Positions 38,199-46,662 of a stretch of DNA of 64,000 nucleotides are shown in pieces. Numbering within the stretch: position 1 is the stretch's first letter; each line of letters begins with the position of its first letter. The DNA is from Roseiarcus sp963833955 (GTDB taxonomy: Bacteria > Pseudomonadota > Alphaproteobacteria > Rhizobiales > Beijerinckiaceae). The stretch covers positions 248,001 through 312,000 of the forward strand of contig CAWHZY010000015.1 of assembly GCA_963833955.1 (NCBI GenBank), written 5' to 3'. The notes beneath the pieces were generated by a model that searched no databases, was not told the DNA's origin, and saw only the letters and a program-made list of their open reading frames with translations. The position numbers were made by a program, and so were the translations under genes.

Positions 38199-40058
38199 TC
38201 ACCGCTTGGCCGATCGTTCGTCCAGCACGCGGTAAATCGTATTGCGCGAAACGCCAAGCCGCCGAGCGGTCTCGCTAACGTTGTTGCCGGTCTCAGCATA
38301 GGTCGACAGCACCTGTGCGCGATGCCGGCCTTGTAGGGTCCCGCTTCGCCTCTCCTCGGTGTGCTGACCTGCGATCAAAGCTGCTTCCGGATAGTCAATG
38401 ACGGAATCCTCGGTCTGAAGGGTGAGGCGAGACAGCACATTGCGCAATTCTCGAATATTGCCGGGCCAGGCGCATTTGGCGAGGTGCTCGACCAAGCGGG
38501 CGCTCAGTGTTCGGCGGGCATCGATCGTCGCCAGAAGGTGCCCAGCGATCGCCTGAAAATCCGATCGCTCAGCGAGCGGCGGCAGAGTGACTTCGAGCGT
38601 GTTGAGGCGAAACAGCAAGTCCGAGCGAAAACGGCCTTTGGCGATGGATTCTCCGAGATCGGCGTTGGTCGCCGATATCAGGAGCACGTCGACCGGACGT
38701 TTCGCGCCGCCGACCGGTCGCACCGTCCAGTCATCGAGAAACCGAAGCAGAACGGCTTGCAACGTCACCGGCATGTCGCCGATTTCGTCGAGGAACAGAG
38801 TCCCGCCATCGGCCTCCTTGACCAACCCGGCCGATCCGCCTTTGCGGGCGCCGGTGAATGCGCCTTCGCCGTAACCAAACAGTTCGGCCTCGATCAGACT
38901 CTCGGGCAAGGCGGCGCAATTGACAGCCACAAAAGAGCCGCTGCGCCCGCTCGCAGCGTGGGCGTGACGCGCCAGTTGCTCCTTGCCCGTGCCCGTTTCC
39001 CCTCTGATCAGAATCGGCATCTTGCGCTGCGCCGCCGCCTCTGTCTGCTGGACGATGCGAGCAACGACCGGGTCGATCGAAATGAACGGCGTGGGCGTAA
39101 CGGCAGGAGCCGAGACTCGCGGTTTCGTGACGGCGCGCAACATCGGGGACACGTTCGGATGCTCGATCGTGGCGATGAAACTGCTGCCGACCTCGTCCTG
39201 TAGGCGTTGGCGTTCCCGCAACCGCCCCTCATCCATGAACGAGCTAAATCTCGTTCTGAATATATCGGTGAAGCTGCGGCCGGGCGTGGTCGGCAGACCA
39301 TGCAACAAAATGCGCGCCGCCTGATTGGCCGCCAATATGCGGCCTGAATCGTCGACGGCGATGAGGCCCGCTGTAAGCGTATGCAGATACTCGCCGCGAT
39401 TGTGAAAGGCGATCAGAATATCGCGATGGTGGCGCTCACGAAACAGCCCGTTCTCGATCTGCGTCGCGGCCATGCAAACGAGCGCAGCGGTGTGGGTTTG
39501 ACGGGAGACGCAATCGGACGAAGCATCAAGGATGCCCGCTAGTGAACCATCCGGCGCAAAAATCGGAGATGCAGCGCACGTCAATGAACCGAAACTCGGG
39601 AAATAATGCTCGCTGCCGTGGACGACGACGGGACGCTTGAGGAACGCGGCCGTACCGATGCCATTTGTGCCGCAAAGCGTTTCCGACCAGAGAGTTCCAG
39701 GGCGAATATTCTTGGCCTCGGGAGTGTCGGAGAAACTCTTATCGGCGACGATATCGAGCAACAGACCCTCGGGCGTCGCAAAGGCGATGAGGAAGTTTGA
39801 ACCTGCAATTTGGTCGTGCAAGGTTCGCATTTCCGCCAGCGCCAAGCCGCGAAGCAGGACACGTTCTTCCTGCTCGGATCGCAGGACCCTGGGGCTCGCC
39901 AAGTCGACCGATGGCGGCCTTGTCGAATCAAGGCCAAGCGCAACGCAACGCAACCAGCTCTCATAGATTTCAATGGCGAGAAGATTGCTCGGTACGGTGC
40001 CGGACTGCCGCAGGACGCCATGCGCCTGGGTCGCACGCTCCGCGACGGATAATTGCAT
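38199..40058 (-). CDS. Sigma-54-dependent activator, AcoR/MimR type, of the monooxygenase operon
   Basis: A 619-residue enhancer-binding protein. The N-terminal half (residues about 1-270) is the GAF-type sensor of AcoR-like activators (GTLWSETLCGTNGIGTAAFL, CAASPIFAPDGSLAGILDAS). A PAS-like segment follows (LTAGLIAVDDSGRILAANQA). Then the AAA+ domain: Walker A RGETGTGKEQL, GAFTGA in YGEGAFTGARKGG, Walker B GTLFLDEIGDMP. The Fis-type HTH is at the end (NVSETARRLGVSRNTIYRVL). The ATG at 40058 has GGAGG just upstream. It is divergent from the operon, where a sigma-54 promoter and paired palindromes are found, so it is almost certainly the operon's activator, sensing substrate or product. Confidence 0.9.
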   Translation of the reverse strand: MQLSVAERATQAHGVLRQSGTVPSNLLAIEIYESWLRCVALGLDSTRPPSVDLASPRVLRSEQEERVLLRGLALAEMRTLHDQIAGSNFLIAFATPEGLLLDIVADKSFSDTPEAKNIRPGTLWSETLCGTNGIGTAAFLKRPVVVHGSEHYFPSFGSLTCAASPIFAPDGSLAGILDASSDCVSRQTHTAALVCMAATQIENGLFRERHHRDILIAFHNRGEYLHTLTAGLIAVDDSGRILAANQAARILLHGLPTTPGRSFTDIFRTRFSSFMDEGRLRERQRLQDEVGSSFIATIEHPNVSPMLRAVTKPRVSAPAVTPTPFISIDPVVARIVQQTEAAAQRKMPILIRGETGTGKEQLARHAHAASGRSGSFVAVNCAALPESLIEAELFGYGEGAFTGARKGGSAGLVKEADGGTLFLDEIGDMPVTLQAVLLRFLDDWTVRPVGGAKRPVDVLLISATNADLGESIAKGRFRSDLLFRLNTLEVTLPPLAERSDFQAIAGHLLATIDARRTLSARLVEHLAKCAWPGNIRELRNVLSRLTLQTEDSVIDYPEAALIAGQHTEERRSGTLQGRHRAQVLSTYAETGNNVSETARRLGVSRNTIYRVLDERSAKR

Positions 40059-40333
40059 CGGACCTCCACAGGTCGCGAGGCCTACGGCGCCTCGCGCGCG
40101 AATCTCCCTGAACAACTTTTCTTTGCGCAATTTTAAGCGGCGAAGGATAGCGAACTGGAAACTGAAAGCAACTCTTCTGCAATCCATGTCCGCATCGCAG
40201 TCCATGTTCCCGAAGTGCGCGGCCCGGCGCTCGGCGATTTAACCGAACATTGCGGCTAGGCTACGCGCTCGGCCAGTGGCGACAGGCGATCCGCGTGATG
40301 CCGCAAAACGCCCGCCAATATCGGCGCCAGGGC

Positions 40334-40350
40334 TGTTTCGTGTCGCAACA
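40334..40350. promoter_or_regulatory. Upstream activator site, imperfect palindrome
   Basis: TGTTTC-N5-GCAACA, an imperfect copy of the palindrome centred 33 bases downstream. The two sites are about three helical turns apart and lie 90-125 bases before the sigma-54 promoter, the position expected for an enhancer-binding protein. Confidence 0.6.
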
Positions 40351-40365
40351 AGGCTGTTCAACCAT

Positions 40366-40384
40366 CTGTTCCTCGACGGAACAG
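40366..40384. promoter_or_regulatory. Upstream activator site, perfect palindrome
   Basis: CTGTTCC-N5-GGAACAG, a perfect 7-5-7 inverted repeat. With the imperfect copy at 40334-40350 it forms the likely binding pair for the divergently encoded AcoR-type activator. Confidence 0.7.
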
Positions 40385-40438
40385 CGCACGATCAACGCGC
40401 CCGGCGAGACACTGATTGATATCAACAGCTTGCAACGT

Positions 40439-40454
40439 TGGCACGCAGCTTGCG
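40439..40454 (+). promoter_or_regulatory. Sigma-54 (-24/-12) promoter of the alkane monooxygenase operon
   Basis: TGGCACG-N4-TTGCG, an exact match to the RpoN consensus with GG and GC twelve bases apart. It is oriented toward the alcohol dehydrogenase gene, about 52 bases before its ATG. Confidence 0.9.
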
Positions 40455-40505
40455 CTCATTTGGGCAACTGCGCGTCGCCGTCAGACAACAAAATCGGGAA
40501 GAAAC

Positions 40506-41549
40506 ATGAAGGCCGCCGTCCTGCACGCGTACGACGAGAAGTTGAGCGGGAAGGAATTCGTCACGTACGAAGACGTGGCCGATCCGAAGATTAGTCGACC
40601 GTCGGATGTCATTATACGGATCGGTGGGGCCGGCGTGTGCCGAACCGACTTGCACATCGTCGAAGGCATTTGGCGCAGCAAGGTGGAGGTCAATCTCCCC
40701 TACATCATGGGTCACGAAAACGCCGGGTGGGTCGAGGAAGTCGGCCAAGGCGTGCAGGGGGTGAAAGTGGGCGACGCGGTTATCTGCCATCCCCTGGTCA
40801 CCAGCGGTCATTGTTTGGCGTGCCGTCGCGGCGACGACATGCACGCGGAGGATAGCAGCTTTCCCGGCATCAACGCTAACGGTGGTTACGCGCAGTTCTT
40901 GCTGACGGGTGAGCGCACGCTGATCAAATTGCCGAAGACGCTCGCGCCGAAAGACGTGGCCCCTTACACGGATGCGGGCCTTACCGCATATCGCGCAGCC
41001 AAGAAAGCCTCGCGGCGCCTCCTCCCGGGCGAATACGCCGTCGTTGTCGGCGCCGGCGGGCTCGGCCACATCGGCATCCAGGTGCTGAGGGCGCTTTGCG
41101 CCGCCGAAATCATCGTCGTCGACCGTGCAGAGAAGCCCCTGGCGCTCGCCAAGGATTGCGGCGCGGACCACGTGGTGAAGGCTGACGGCGGCGAAGTCGA
41201 CGCGGTCCTGGCGTTGACAAAGGGCAAGGGCGCCGAGGCAGTGATCGATTTCGTCGGCGAGGGTGACGCGGTCGCCAAAGGCCTGGCGATGACTCGGAAC
41301 GGCGGGACTTATTATGTCGTCGGGTACGGCGGAAAGATCGAAATTCCCACGATCGATATGATCACGTCCGAGAAGACGATCGTCGGCAATCTCGTCGGCA
41401 CCTACGCCGAACTGGTCGAACTCATGGCGCTGGCGGATCGCGGGCTCGTTAAGCTGTATACGCGCGAATACAAGTTGAGCGCAGCTAACGACGCTTTGCA
41501 CGACCTGCACCAGGGCCGCATCAACGGCCGCGCGGTCCTGATCCCGTGA
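40506..41549 (+). CDS. Zinc-dependent NAD(P) alcohol dehydrogenase of the alkane operon
   Basis: A medium-chain alcohol dehydrogenase of 347 residues. The catalytic zinc site is formed by CRTDLH and GHENAGWVEEVG; the Rossmann motif is VVVGAGGLGHIGIQ. The structural-zinc loop is reduced: CLACRRGDDMHAED keeps two Cys, and the position where many relatives have another Cys (DDMHC) is Ala. The ATG at 40506 follows GGGAAG. As first gene after the sigma-54 promoter it should oxidise the alcohol formed by the monooxygenase (for propane, 2-propanol to acetone or 1-propanol to propanal). The next gene's GTG overlaps its stop. Confidence 0.9.
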   Translation: MKAAVLHAYDEKLSGKEFVTYEDVADPKISRPSDVIIRIGGAGVCRTDLHIVEGIWRSKVEVNLPYIMGHENAGWVEEVGQGVQGVKVGDAVICHPLVTSGHCLACRRGDDMHAEDSSFPGINANGGYAQFLLTGERTLIKLPKTLAPKDVAPYTDAGLTAYRAAKKASRRLLPGEYAVVVGAGGLGHIGIQVLRALCAAEIIVVDRAEKPLALAKDCGADHVVKADGGEVDAVLALTKGKGAEAVIDFVGEGDAVAKGLAMTRNGGTYYVVGYGGKIEIPTIDMITSEKTIVGNLVGTYAELVELMALADRGLVKLYTREYKLSAANDALHDLHQGRINGRAVLIP

Positions 41550-41914
41550 CGGACAATGGCGATCGGCCCAGCGACGCGCGACGACCCGAACGGGAGGTCG
41601 AACCTTCGCGGGCGGGTCGCGAGAGCATGTTGGCCAGGCACAAGCTTATCGAAGCGATGATCGACAACAATTTGCGGCAACTCAAGTTTGACAGCGCGCG
41701 CGGCGGCGCCGACATCGAGCGCGCGTGCGCTTTGCGCGACATAGAGCGCGGCGGCGACGATTCCGAGCCGACCGAACGGCTCGCGGAGATCGATCGCCGC
41801 ATAGAGCGGCTCGAGGACGAACACCGAAGTCTCATCGCCGAGCGCGAATGGCTCAATAAGTCTTTGCTCGAATTTGACGATCAGGCGACCCCAAATGGGA
41901 GGTTTCTCATATGA
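41546..41914 (+). CDS. Small coiled-coil protein of the alkane operon, unknown
   Basis: A 122-residue, highly charged protein. Residues about 73-112 (RLAEIDRRIERLEDEHRSLI and following) form a predicted coiled coil. No metal-binding or catalytic motif is seen. The GTG start overlaps the dehydrogenase stop by four bases, and its own stop overlaps the ATG of the next small gene, so the three are coupled. I do not know a counterpart in the classical propane monooxygenase operons. It may be an assembly or regulatory factor. Confidence 0.7.
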   Translation: MTDNGDRPSDARRPEREVEPSRAGRESMLARHKLIEAMIDNNLRQLKFDSARGGADIERACALRDIERGGDDSEPTERLAEIDRRIERLEDEHRSLIAEREWLNKSLLEFDDQATPNGRFLI

Positions 41915-42162
41915 ACGCCGCCAGCGAATCGATCGTTCGCGATGCTTGTCAGCTGTCCGAGGAAGACCGTTCGAAGGATGAGTTTTTCGTGAAGCTGGCG
42001 CAGGTCGCCGAATCGATGGTCGATGCGCATGGCAAAGATTTTGCGATGGGCGCGCTCGTTTTGACCGCCCGCTTCATCGCAGAAGGAAAGCCGCTCACCA
42101 CAAACCGGAAGCCCGATGAGCGACTGTATGAACGCCCAACGACGATCCAAAACAGAGAGTGA
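41911..42162 (+). CDS. Small acidic protein before the hydroxylase gene, unknown
   Basis: An 83-residue protein, helical in the middle (DEFFVKLAQVAESMVDAHGK, ALVLTARFIAEGK), without a signal peptide or membrane segment. It is coupled to the previous gene through an ATGA overlap and ends 16 bases before the hydroxylase start. It is not recognisable as a coupling protein. Its position suggests a role in the assembly or control of the monooxygenase. Confidence 0.65.
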   Translation: MNAASESIVRDACQLSEEDRSKDEFFVKLAQVAESMVDAHGKDFAMGALVLTARFIAEGKPLTTNRKPDERLYERPTTIQNRE

Positions 42163-42178
42163 CACGGAGGACAAAGCA

Positions 42179-43852
42179 ATGACGGCAAGTCTGACGCTCA
42201 ACAAGATTACCGCGCAGAAAGGCATCAGCGTTGGCGAAGCCGCCAATCGCGTCGCCGATCTGGGCTGGACGCCGAGCTACGTTCAGGAGGCGATGACCTT
42301 CCCGACCGACTACAAGATCTCGCGGGTTCCACGCGATCCGATGAAACAGGTGCTGCGCTCCTACTTCCCCATGCAGGAAGAAAAGGACAATCGCGTCTAC
42401 GGCGCGCTCGACGCGGCGCTGCGCGGCGACATGTTCCGGAATGTCGAGCCGCGCTGGATCGAATGGATGAAGCTGTTCCTGGCGATCATCCCGTTTCCGG
42501 AAATTTCAGCCGCGCGCTCCATGGCGATGGTCGGCCGTCTGTCACCGGGCGAAGAATTGCGCACGGGCTTCACGATGCAGATGGTCGACGAGATGCGCCA
42601 CTCGACGATTCAGATGAATCTGAAGAAGTGGTACATGGAAAACTACATCGACCCGGCTGGGTTCGATATCACCGAGGCGGCGTTCGGCAAGTGCTACGCA
42701 TCGACGATCGGACGCCAGTTCGCGGAAGGCTTCCTCACCGGCGATGCGATTACCGCCGCCAGCATCTATCTGACCGTGGTAGCCGAAACCGCTTTCACCA
42801 ACACGCTCTTCGTCGCGATGCCGTCGGAAGCGGCTCGCAACGGCGACTACGCGCTGCCGACCGTATTCCTGTCCGTTCAGTCGGATGAGTCGCGCCATAT
42901 CGGCAACGGCCATTCCATGCTGATGGCGATGCTGCATGATCCCTCGAACCATCAGTTGCTGGAGCGCGATCTCAAATACGCCTTCTGGCAGAACCACGCG
43001 ATCGTCGACGCCGCCATCGGGACGTTCATCGAATACGGCACGACCAACCGCGACAAGAACAAGGAATCCTATGCGGAGCTTTGGCACCGCTGGATCTACG
43101 AGGATTATTATCGCACATACATGCTGCCGCTCGAGAAATATGGCATCAAGATCCACCACGACGACGTGTCGGCGGCATGGGATCGTATCGTCAAGAAAAA
43201 CTACGTCCATTTGACCGCGCAGTTCTTTTCGGTCGGCTGGTCGGTGAATTTCTGGCGCATCGAGGCTCAGACCGAGAAGGACTTCGAATGGTTTGAGCAC
43301 AAGTATCCTGGCTGGTACGCCGAATTCGGCGACTACTGGAAATGGTACTCCAAACTGTCCAAGCCAGGCGAGTTGCAGATCCTCTTCAACGGCGACGTGG
43401 GCTACGTCTACCCGCACCGCTGCTGGAGCTGCATGGTTCCATGCCTGATCCGCGAGGACTTCTGCTGCGACGAAGTCGACGGCAAGTTGTATACCTATTG
43501 TTCAGAAGGCTGTCGGTGGACGCATAAGGTGGCTTTCGCGGCCGAATATGAAGGGCGCCCGACGCCGGCGATGGGTCGCTTCAGCGGTCGCCGTGAATGG
43601 GAAGACTGCTATCACGGATGGGACGTCGCCGACGCCATTAGGGACCTTGGCTTTGTCCGCAATGACGGCAAGACACTCGTGCCGCAGCCTCACTTGCGCT
43701 TCGATGCGAAGGACATGTGGACGCTCGACGACGTTCGGGGCCACGCTCTTGGGAGCCCGTTACGCGGCTTCCGCGCACTGAAGGCGGGAGCGGAGCGGGA
43801 CGCGGCGATTGCCGAGTATCGCAAGGGCTTCAAGATCAATCCCTGCCATTAG
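42179..43852 (+). CDS. prmA: Propane-type soluble di-iron monooxygenase, hydroxylase alpha subunit
   Basis: Catalytic subunit of a soluble di-iron monooxygenase of the PrmA/MimA kind, inserting one oxygen atom of O2 into a short alkane. The di-iron ligands are visible: E108 (PFPEISAAR), E138 and H141 in DEMRH, E203 (VVAETAFT), E237 and H240 in DESRH. The 557-residue length and the C-terminal Cys-rich part (HRCWSCMVPCLIRED, YTYCSEGCRWTHK) agree with PrmA/MimA. The ATG at 42179 has CGGAGG 8 bases upstream; an in-frame ATG at 42116 lacks this. Gene order alpha-reductase-beta-coupling protein is that of the propane monooxygenases (groups 5 and 6), not of methane monooxygenase. Confidence 0.92.
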   Translation: MTASLTLNKITAQKGISVGEAANRVADLGWTPSYVQEAMTFPTDYKISRVPRDPMKQVLRSYFPMQEEKDNRVYGALDAALRGDMFRNVEPRWIEWMKLFLAIIPFPEISAARSMAMVGRLSPGEELRTGFTMQMVDEMRHSTIQMNLKKWYMENYIDPAGFDITEAAFGKCYASTIGRQFAEGFLTGDAITAASIYLTVVAETAFTNTLFVAMPSEAARNGDYALPTVFLSVQSDESRHIGNGHSMLMAMLHDPSNHQLLERDLKYAFWQNHAIVDAAIGTFIEYGTTNRDKNKESYAELWHRWIYEDYYRTYMLPLEKYGIKIHHDDVSAAWDRIVKKNYVHLTAQFFSVGWSVNFWRIEAQTEKDFEWFEHKYPGWYAEFGDYWKWYSKLSKPGELQILFNGDVGYVYPHRCWSCMVPCLIREDFCCDEVDGKLYTYCSEGCRWTHKVAFAAEYEGRPTPAMGRFSGRREWEDCYHGWDVADAIRDLGFVRNDGKTLVPQPHLRFDAKDMWTLDDVRGHALGSPLRGFRALKAGAERDAAIAEYRKGFKINPCH

Positions 43853-43867
43853 ACCAGACTGTCGATA

Positions 43868-43889
43868 GGGGGCCGCACGCGCGGCCCCC
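43868..43889. other. Strong intercistronic hairpin after the alpha subunit gene
   Basis: A perfect 9-bp stem (GGGGGCCGC, loop ACGC, complement) 16 bases after the hydroxylase stop and about 75 bases before the reductase start. No T tract follows. It probably limits readthrough or protects the 3' end of the alpha-subunit message. Confidence 0.75.
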
Positions 43890-43964
43890 GGTCTCAAACA
43901 GCGGCGGCCCGCCACAAGCGCGGGACGACGCGGGCGATTGATGTCTCTGACTCATAGGGAGCTC

Positions 43965-45005
43965 ATGTCGGACGCGGTGATCCATACGGTGCGCTTGGAG
44001 CCTGTCGGCCTGGAGATGGAGGTCGAGGAGGGCGAGACGGTGCTCAATGCGGCGTTTCGTCAGGGCATCGCCTTGATGCACGGATGCAAGGAGGGACAGT
44101 GCGGCTCGTGCAAGTCGAGGCTGATCAGCGGCGATATCGAGCTGCTCAAATATTCAACGTTCGCTCTGCCGGACTATGAGAGGGAGAGCGACCACATCCT
44201 TCTCTGCAAGACGCATGCCTATAGCGACATTGAAGTGGAGCTGCTTAATTTCGACGAAGACCTGTTGGCTCGCGCCATCGCGGTGAAGGAATTTGAAGCG
44301 CGTCTAACGAGGGTCACCGCCCTGACCCACGATATTCGTGTCTTGGAGATTGATCTCGACAAGCCCCTGAAATTCTGGGCGGGACAGTATGTTGACCTGA
44401 CGATCGTCGGGGCCGGCGTCACGCGCGCATTTTCAATGGCCAATGCGCCGGGCGAGGGGACGCATCTGTCGTTCATCATCAAAAAGTATCCTGCGGGAGC
44501 GTTTTCGGCGCAGCTTGACGGCGCGTTGCAACCTGGCGCCCTGCTCATGGCCAAAGGGCCCTACGGAACATGCTTTCGGCGCGAGGCGCGCCCCGGGCCC
44601 ATGCTGCTGATCGGAGGCGGCTCGGGGATGTCGCCGCTCTGGTCGATCCTTTCCGATCATGTCGATAGCGGCGAGCAGCGGCCGATTCGTTTCTTCTATG
44701 GCGCACGCACGCGGGCGGATTTGTTCATGCTCGACGAAATTGCCGCTGTTGCGTCGAGTTTGCCCGACTTCAAGTTCATTCCGGCCTTGTCGGGCGCTGT
44801 GGCGGAGGATGGTTGGAGCGGCGAGGTCGGTTTCGTGCACGAGGTCGTTCAACGCCATCTGCGCGCCGATGCGTTGAGCGGAATTGTCGACGCCTACGCC
44901 TGCGGACCCCCGCCAATGATCGACGCCGTGTTGCCCGTCTTGCAGATGAACGCCATCGATCTCGATCACATCTATTTCGACCGGTTTACTCCAGCCGTGC
45001 GGTGA
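43965..45005 (+). CDS. prmB: Alkane monooxygenase reductase component
   Basis: NADH-oxidising flavo-iron-sulfur protein that feeds electrons to the di-iron hydroxylase. The N-terminal plant-type [2Fe-2S] domain has GCKEGQCGSCKSRL plus a distal Cys (HILLCKTHA). The flavin domain follows (WAGQYVDLTI, RAFSMANAP), then the NAD domain (MLLIGGGSGMSPLWSIL, DAYACGPPPMIDAV). I prefer the ATG at 43965, preceded by AGGGAG, over the ATG at 43941, which lacks a ribosome site. Product about 346 residues, normal for this group. Confidence 0.9.
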   Translation: MSDAVIHTVRLEPVGLEMEVEEGETVLNAAFRQGIALMHGCKEGQCGSCKSRLISGDIELLKYSTFALPDYERESDHILLCKTHAYSDIEVELLNFDEDLLARAIAVKEFEARLTRVTALTHDIRVLEIDLDKPLKFWAGQYVDLTIVGAGVTRAFSMANAPGEGTHLSFIIKKYPAGAFSAQLDGALQPGALLMAKGPYGTCFRREARPGPMLLIGGGSGMSPLWSILSDHVDSGEQRPIRFFYGARTRADLFMLDEIAAVASSLPDFKFIPALSGAVAEDGWSGEVGFVHEVVQRHLRADALSGIVDAYACGPPPMIDAVLPVLQMNAIDLDHIYFDRFTPAVR

Positions 45006-45064
45006 ACGCGGCGCCAGCTAAAACGCAAATGAGAAGTCGAAACTAACAATCTAAGGAGGAAGCG

Positions 45065-46138
45065 ATGAACGCAGCAGTACAACAGTCGACCCCGGTCAAG
45101 TCCGGCGCCGCCGGCGCGGCCACGTTTCCCGGTTCGGACAGCCGAAAATACAACTATTTCGAGCCCAAGGGCCGCAAGGCCACCCACTACGAAGATATGA
45201 CCGTCGATGTCCAACCCGATCCGGAGCGTTACCTTCTCCAGGATTGGATCATTTCATTCCCGGACGGCACCCCGACTTATTCCAAGAACTGGACGAAGGC
45301 GCAGAGCTCGAACTGGCATCAGTTCCGCTCCATCGACCAGGAATGGGAGCGCACCCATTATCAGCGGCAGTCGACGATCTGCGGCATGGTTCAGGGCGTT
45401 ATCGAGAACGCGCGTAAGTCCGGCGGCTCGAAGCGCATGGACAAGACCTGGGTCAAGGTCCTGCAAGACAATCTGGGCGCCTGGAAGCATGCGGAGTTCG
45501 GCCTGGGCACATCGATGATGCAGGCTCAGCGCTACGGCTACACGCAGATGATCAACACCGCCATTCTCACCAATTCATCCTACAAGCTCCGGTTCGCCCA
45601 GGACATCACTCTTTACCTCGCCGAGATCGGCTTGGACCTGGAGGGTTTCGACGAGAGCGCTGGCAAGAAACATTGGCTCGAGGATCCCGTCTGGCAGGGA
45701 ACGCGCAAGGCGATCGAAGCCATCATGGGCGCGAGTGATTATCTCGAACAATATCTCGCGACCAATCTTGTTTTCGAGCCCCTGGTTGGCGAGCTGTTCC
45801 GCAGCGGCTTCATCATGCAGGCGGCCGCGTCGCAGGGCGATTTCGCAACGCCGTCGGTCGTTTCAGCCGCCGAGGCCGACTATGAGCGCAACCTCGCCAA
45901 TACGGTCGAGCTCATTCACATGCTGACGCACGACAAGGAGCATGGCGCCCATAACAAGGGCTTGTTCAACGGCTGGATGGCGCACCACGGGGCGCTGGCT
46001 CATGAAGCCGCCAGCAACCTGCAACCGATCTGGTCGCAGCCGAGAGTCAAAGTCTCGAGCTTTGCGGAAGCCCAAGCCTCGGCCAAGAATCGCATTGAAG
46101 CAATCTGCAAGGAAGTCGATTTGAGGGCGCCCTTGTAA
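45065..46138 (+). CDS. prmC: Alkane monooxygenase hydroxylase beta subunit
   Basis: Structural subunit of the hydroxylase dimer; it has the ferritin-like helical fold but no complete iron site. Family features include SFPDGTPTYSKNWTKAQSSN at the N-terminus and ELIHMLTHDKEHGAHNKGLF near the C-terminus. 357 residues, as in other PrmC/MimC proteins. The ATG follows a strong AAGGAGGAAGCG. It is preceded by the reductase and followed, after a hairpin, by the coupling protein. Confidence 0.9.
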   Translation: MNAAVQQSTPVKSGAAGAATFPGSDSRKYNYFEPKGRKATHYEDMTVDVQPDPERYLLQDWIISFPDGTPTYSKNWTKAQSSNWHQFRSIDQEWERTHYQRQSTICGMVQGVIENARKSGGSKRMDKTWVKVLQDNLGAWKHAEFGLGTSMMQAQRYGYTQMINTAILTNSSYKLRFAQDITLYLAEIGLDLEGFDESAGKKHWLEDPVWQGTRKAIEAIMGASDYLEQYLATNLVFEPLVGELFRSGFIMQAAASQGDFATPSVVSAAEADYERNLANTVELIHMLTHDKEHGAHNKGLFNGWMAHHGALAHEAASNLQPIWSQPRVKVSSFAEAQASAKNRIEAICKEVDLRAPL

Positions 46139-46139
46139 G

Positions 46140-46162
46140 GCCCCAAGCAGGATCGTTGGGGC
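46140..46162. other. Intercistronic hairpin after the beta subunit gene
   Basis: A perfect 7-bp stem, GCCCCAA at 46140-46146 and TTGGGGC at 46156-46162, around a 9-base loop. It begins just after the stop codon and precedes the coupling-protein start by about 30 bases. Confidence 0.6.
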
Positions 46163-46193
46163 GCGAGTCACATCACCAGTTCAGGAGACGAAA

Positions 46194-46553
46194 ATGGCTG
46201 TACACCACGCAAATATCTTCAAATCGATGAAGGACATCCGATTCGAAGACACAATCTCGCACCAATGCGGGATAACGATGAATGACAGCGTCGAGGCGCG
46301 CGCGATCGCCGAGGTCATGGAGAAGAAACCAAACGTCACCGTCACGTATCAACCGGCTTTGATCCGAATCGATGGCAACCCGAAGCTCGAGTTCAAGATG
46401 GACGAAATCGGCGAGGCGCTGGGCCGACCCATGACTGCGCATCTGTTCGAGATTTCGACATCGACTCATTATGGCCGCATGGTGATGGTCGACGATAACA
46501 CGGTCGTGTGTTTCGGCAACATGGATGACGCCCTGGCCTATATTGAACACTGA
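46194..46553 (+). CDS. prmD: Alkane monooxygenase coupling (effector) protein
   Basis: Small cofactorless regulatory protein of the MmoB/DmpM family that binds the hydroxylase and gates substrate and oxygen access. The 119-residue sequence contains CGITMNDSVEARAIAEVMEK and VTYQPALIRIDGNPKLEFKM, typical of this family. The ATG has AGGAGA seven bases upstream. It completes the four components of the monooxygenase, followed by another hairpin. Confidence 0.9.
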   Translation: MAVHHANIFKSMKDIRFEDTISHQCGITMNDSVEARAIAEVMEKKPNVTVTYQPALIRIDGNPKLEFKMDEIGEALGRPMTAHLFEISTSTHYGRMVMVDDNTVVCFGNMDDALAYIEH

Positions 46554-46592
46554 CTGTTGACGGCCGGGGCTACGCTGGGTCACTTCCAACGG

Positions 46593-46615
46593 GGGCCGGC
46601 CCAGACGACCGGCCC
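46593..46615. other. Intercistronic hairpin after the coupling protein gene
   Basis: GGGCCGG at 46593-46599 pairs with CCGGCCC at 46609-46615 around a 9-base loop. It lies in the 109-base gap between the coupling-protein and amidohydrolase genes, without a T tract. Confidence 0.55.
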
Positions 46616-46662
46616 TCGATGACGCAAGAATCGCCCGCATGACGGGATAGGGAGAAATCGCC

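Noticed and set aside
41402..41856. Antisense frames opposite the alcohol dehydrogenase end and the small coiled-coil gene
   Set aside because: Shadow frames; the sense genes are coupled by overlapping start and stop codons.
42179..43852. Identification as soluble methane monooxygenase (mmoX)
   Set aside because: Gene order (reductase directly after the alpha subunit) and the C-terminal Cys-rich part fit propane-type enzymes, and no mmoY/B/Z/D/C order is present.
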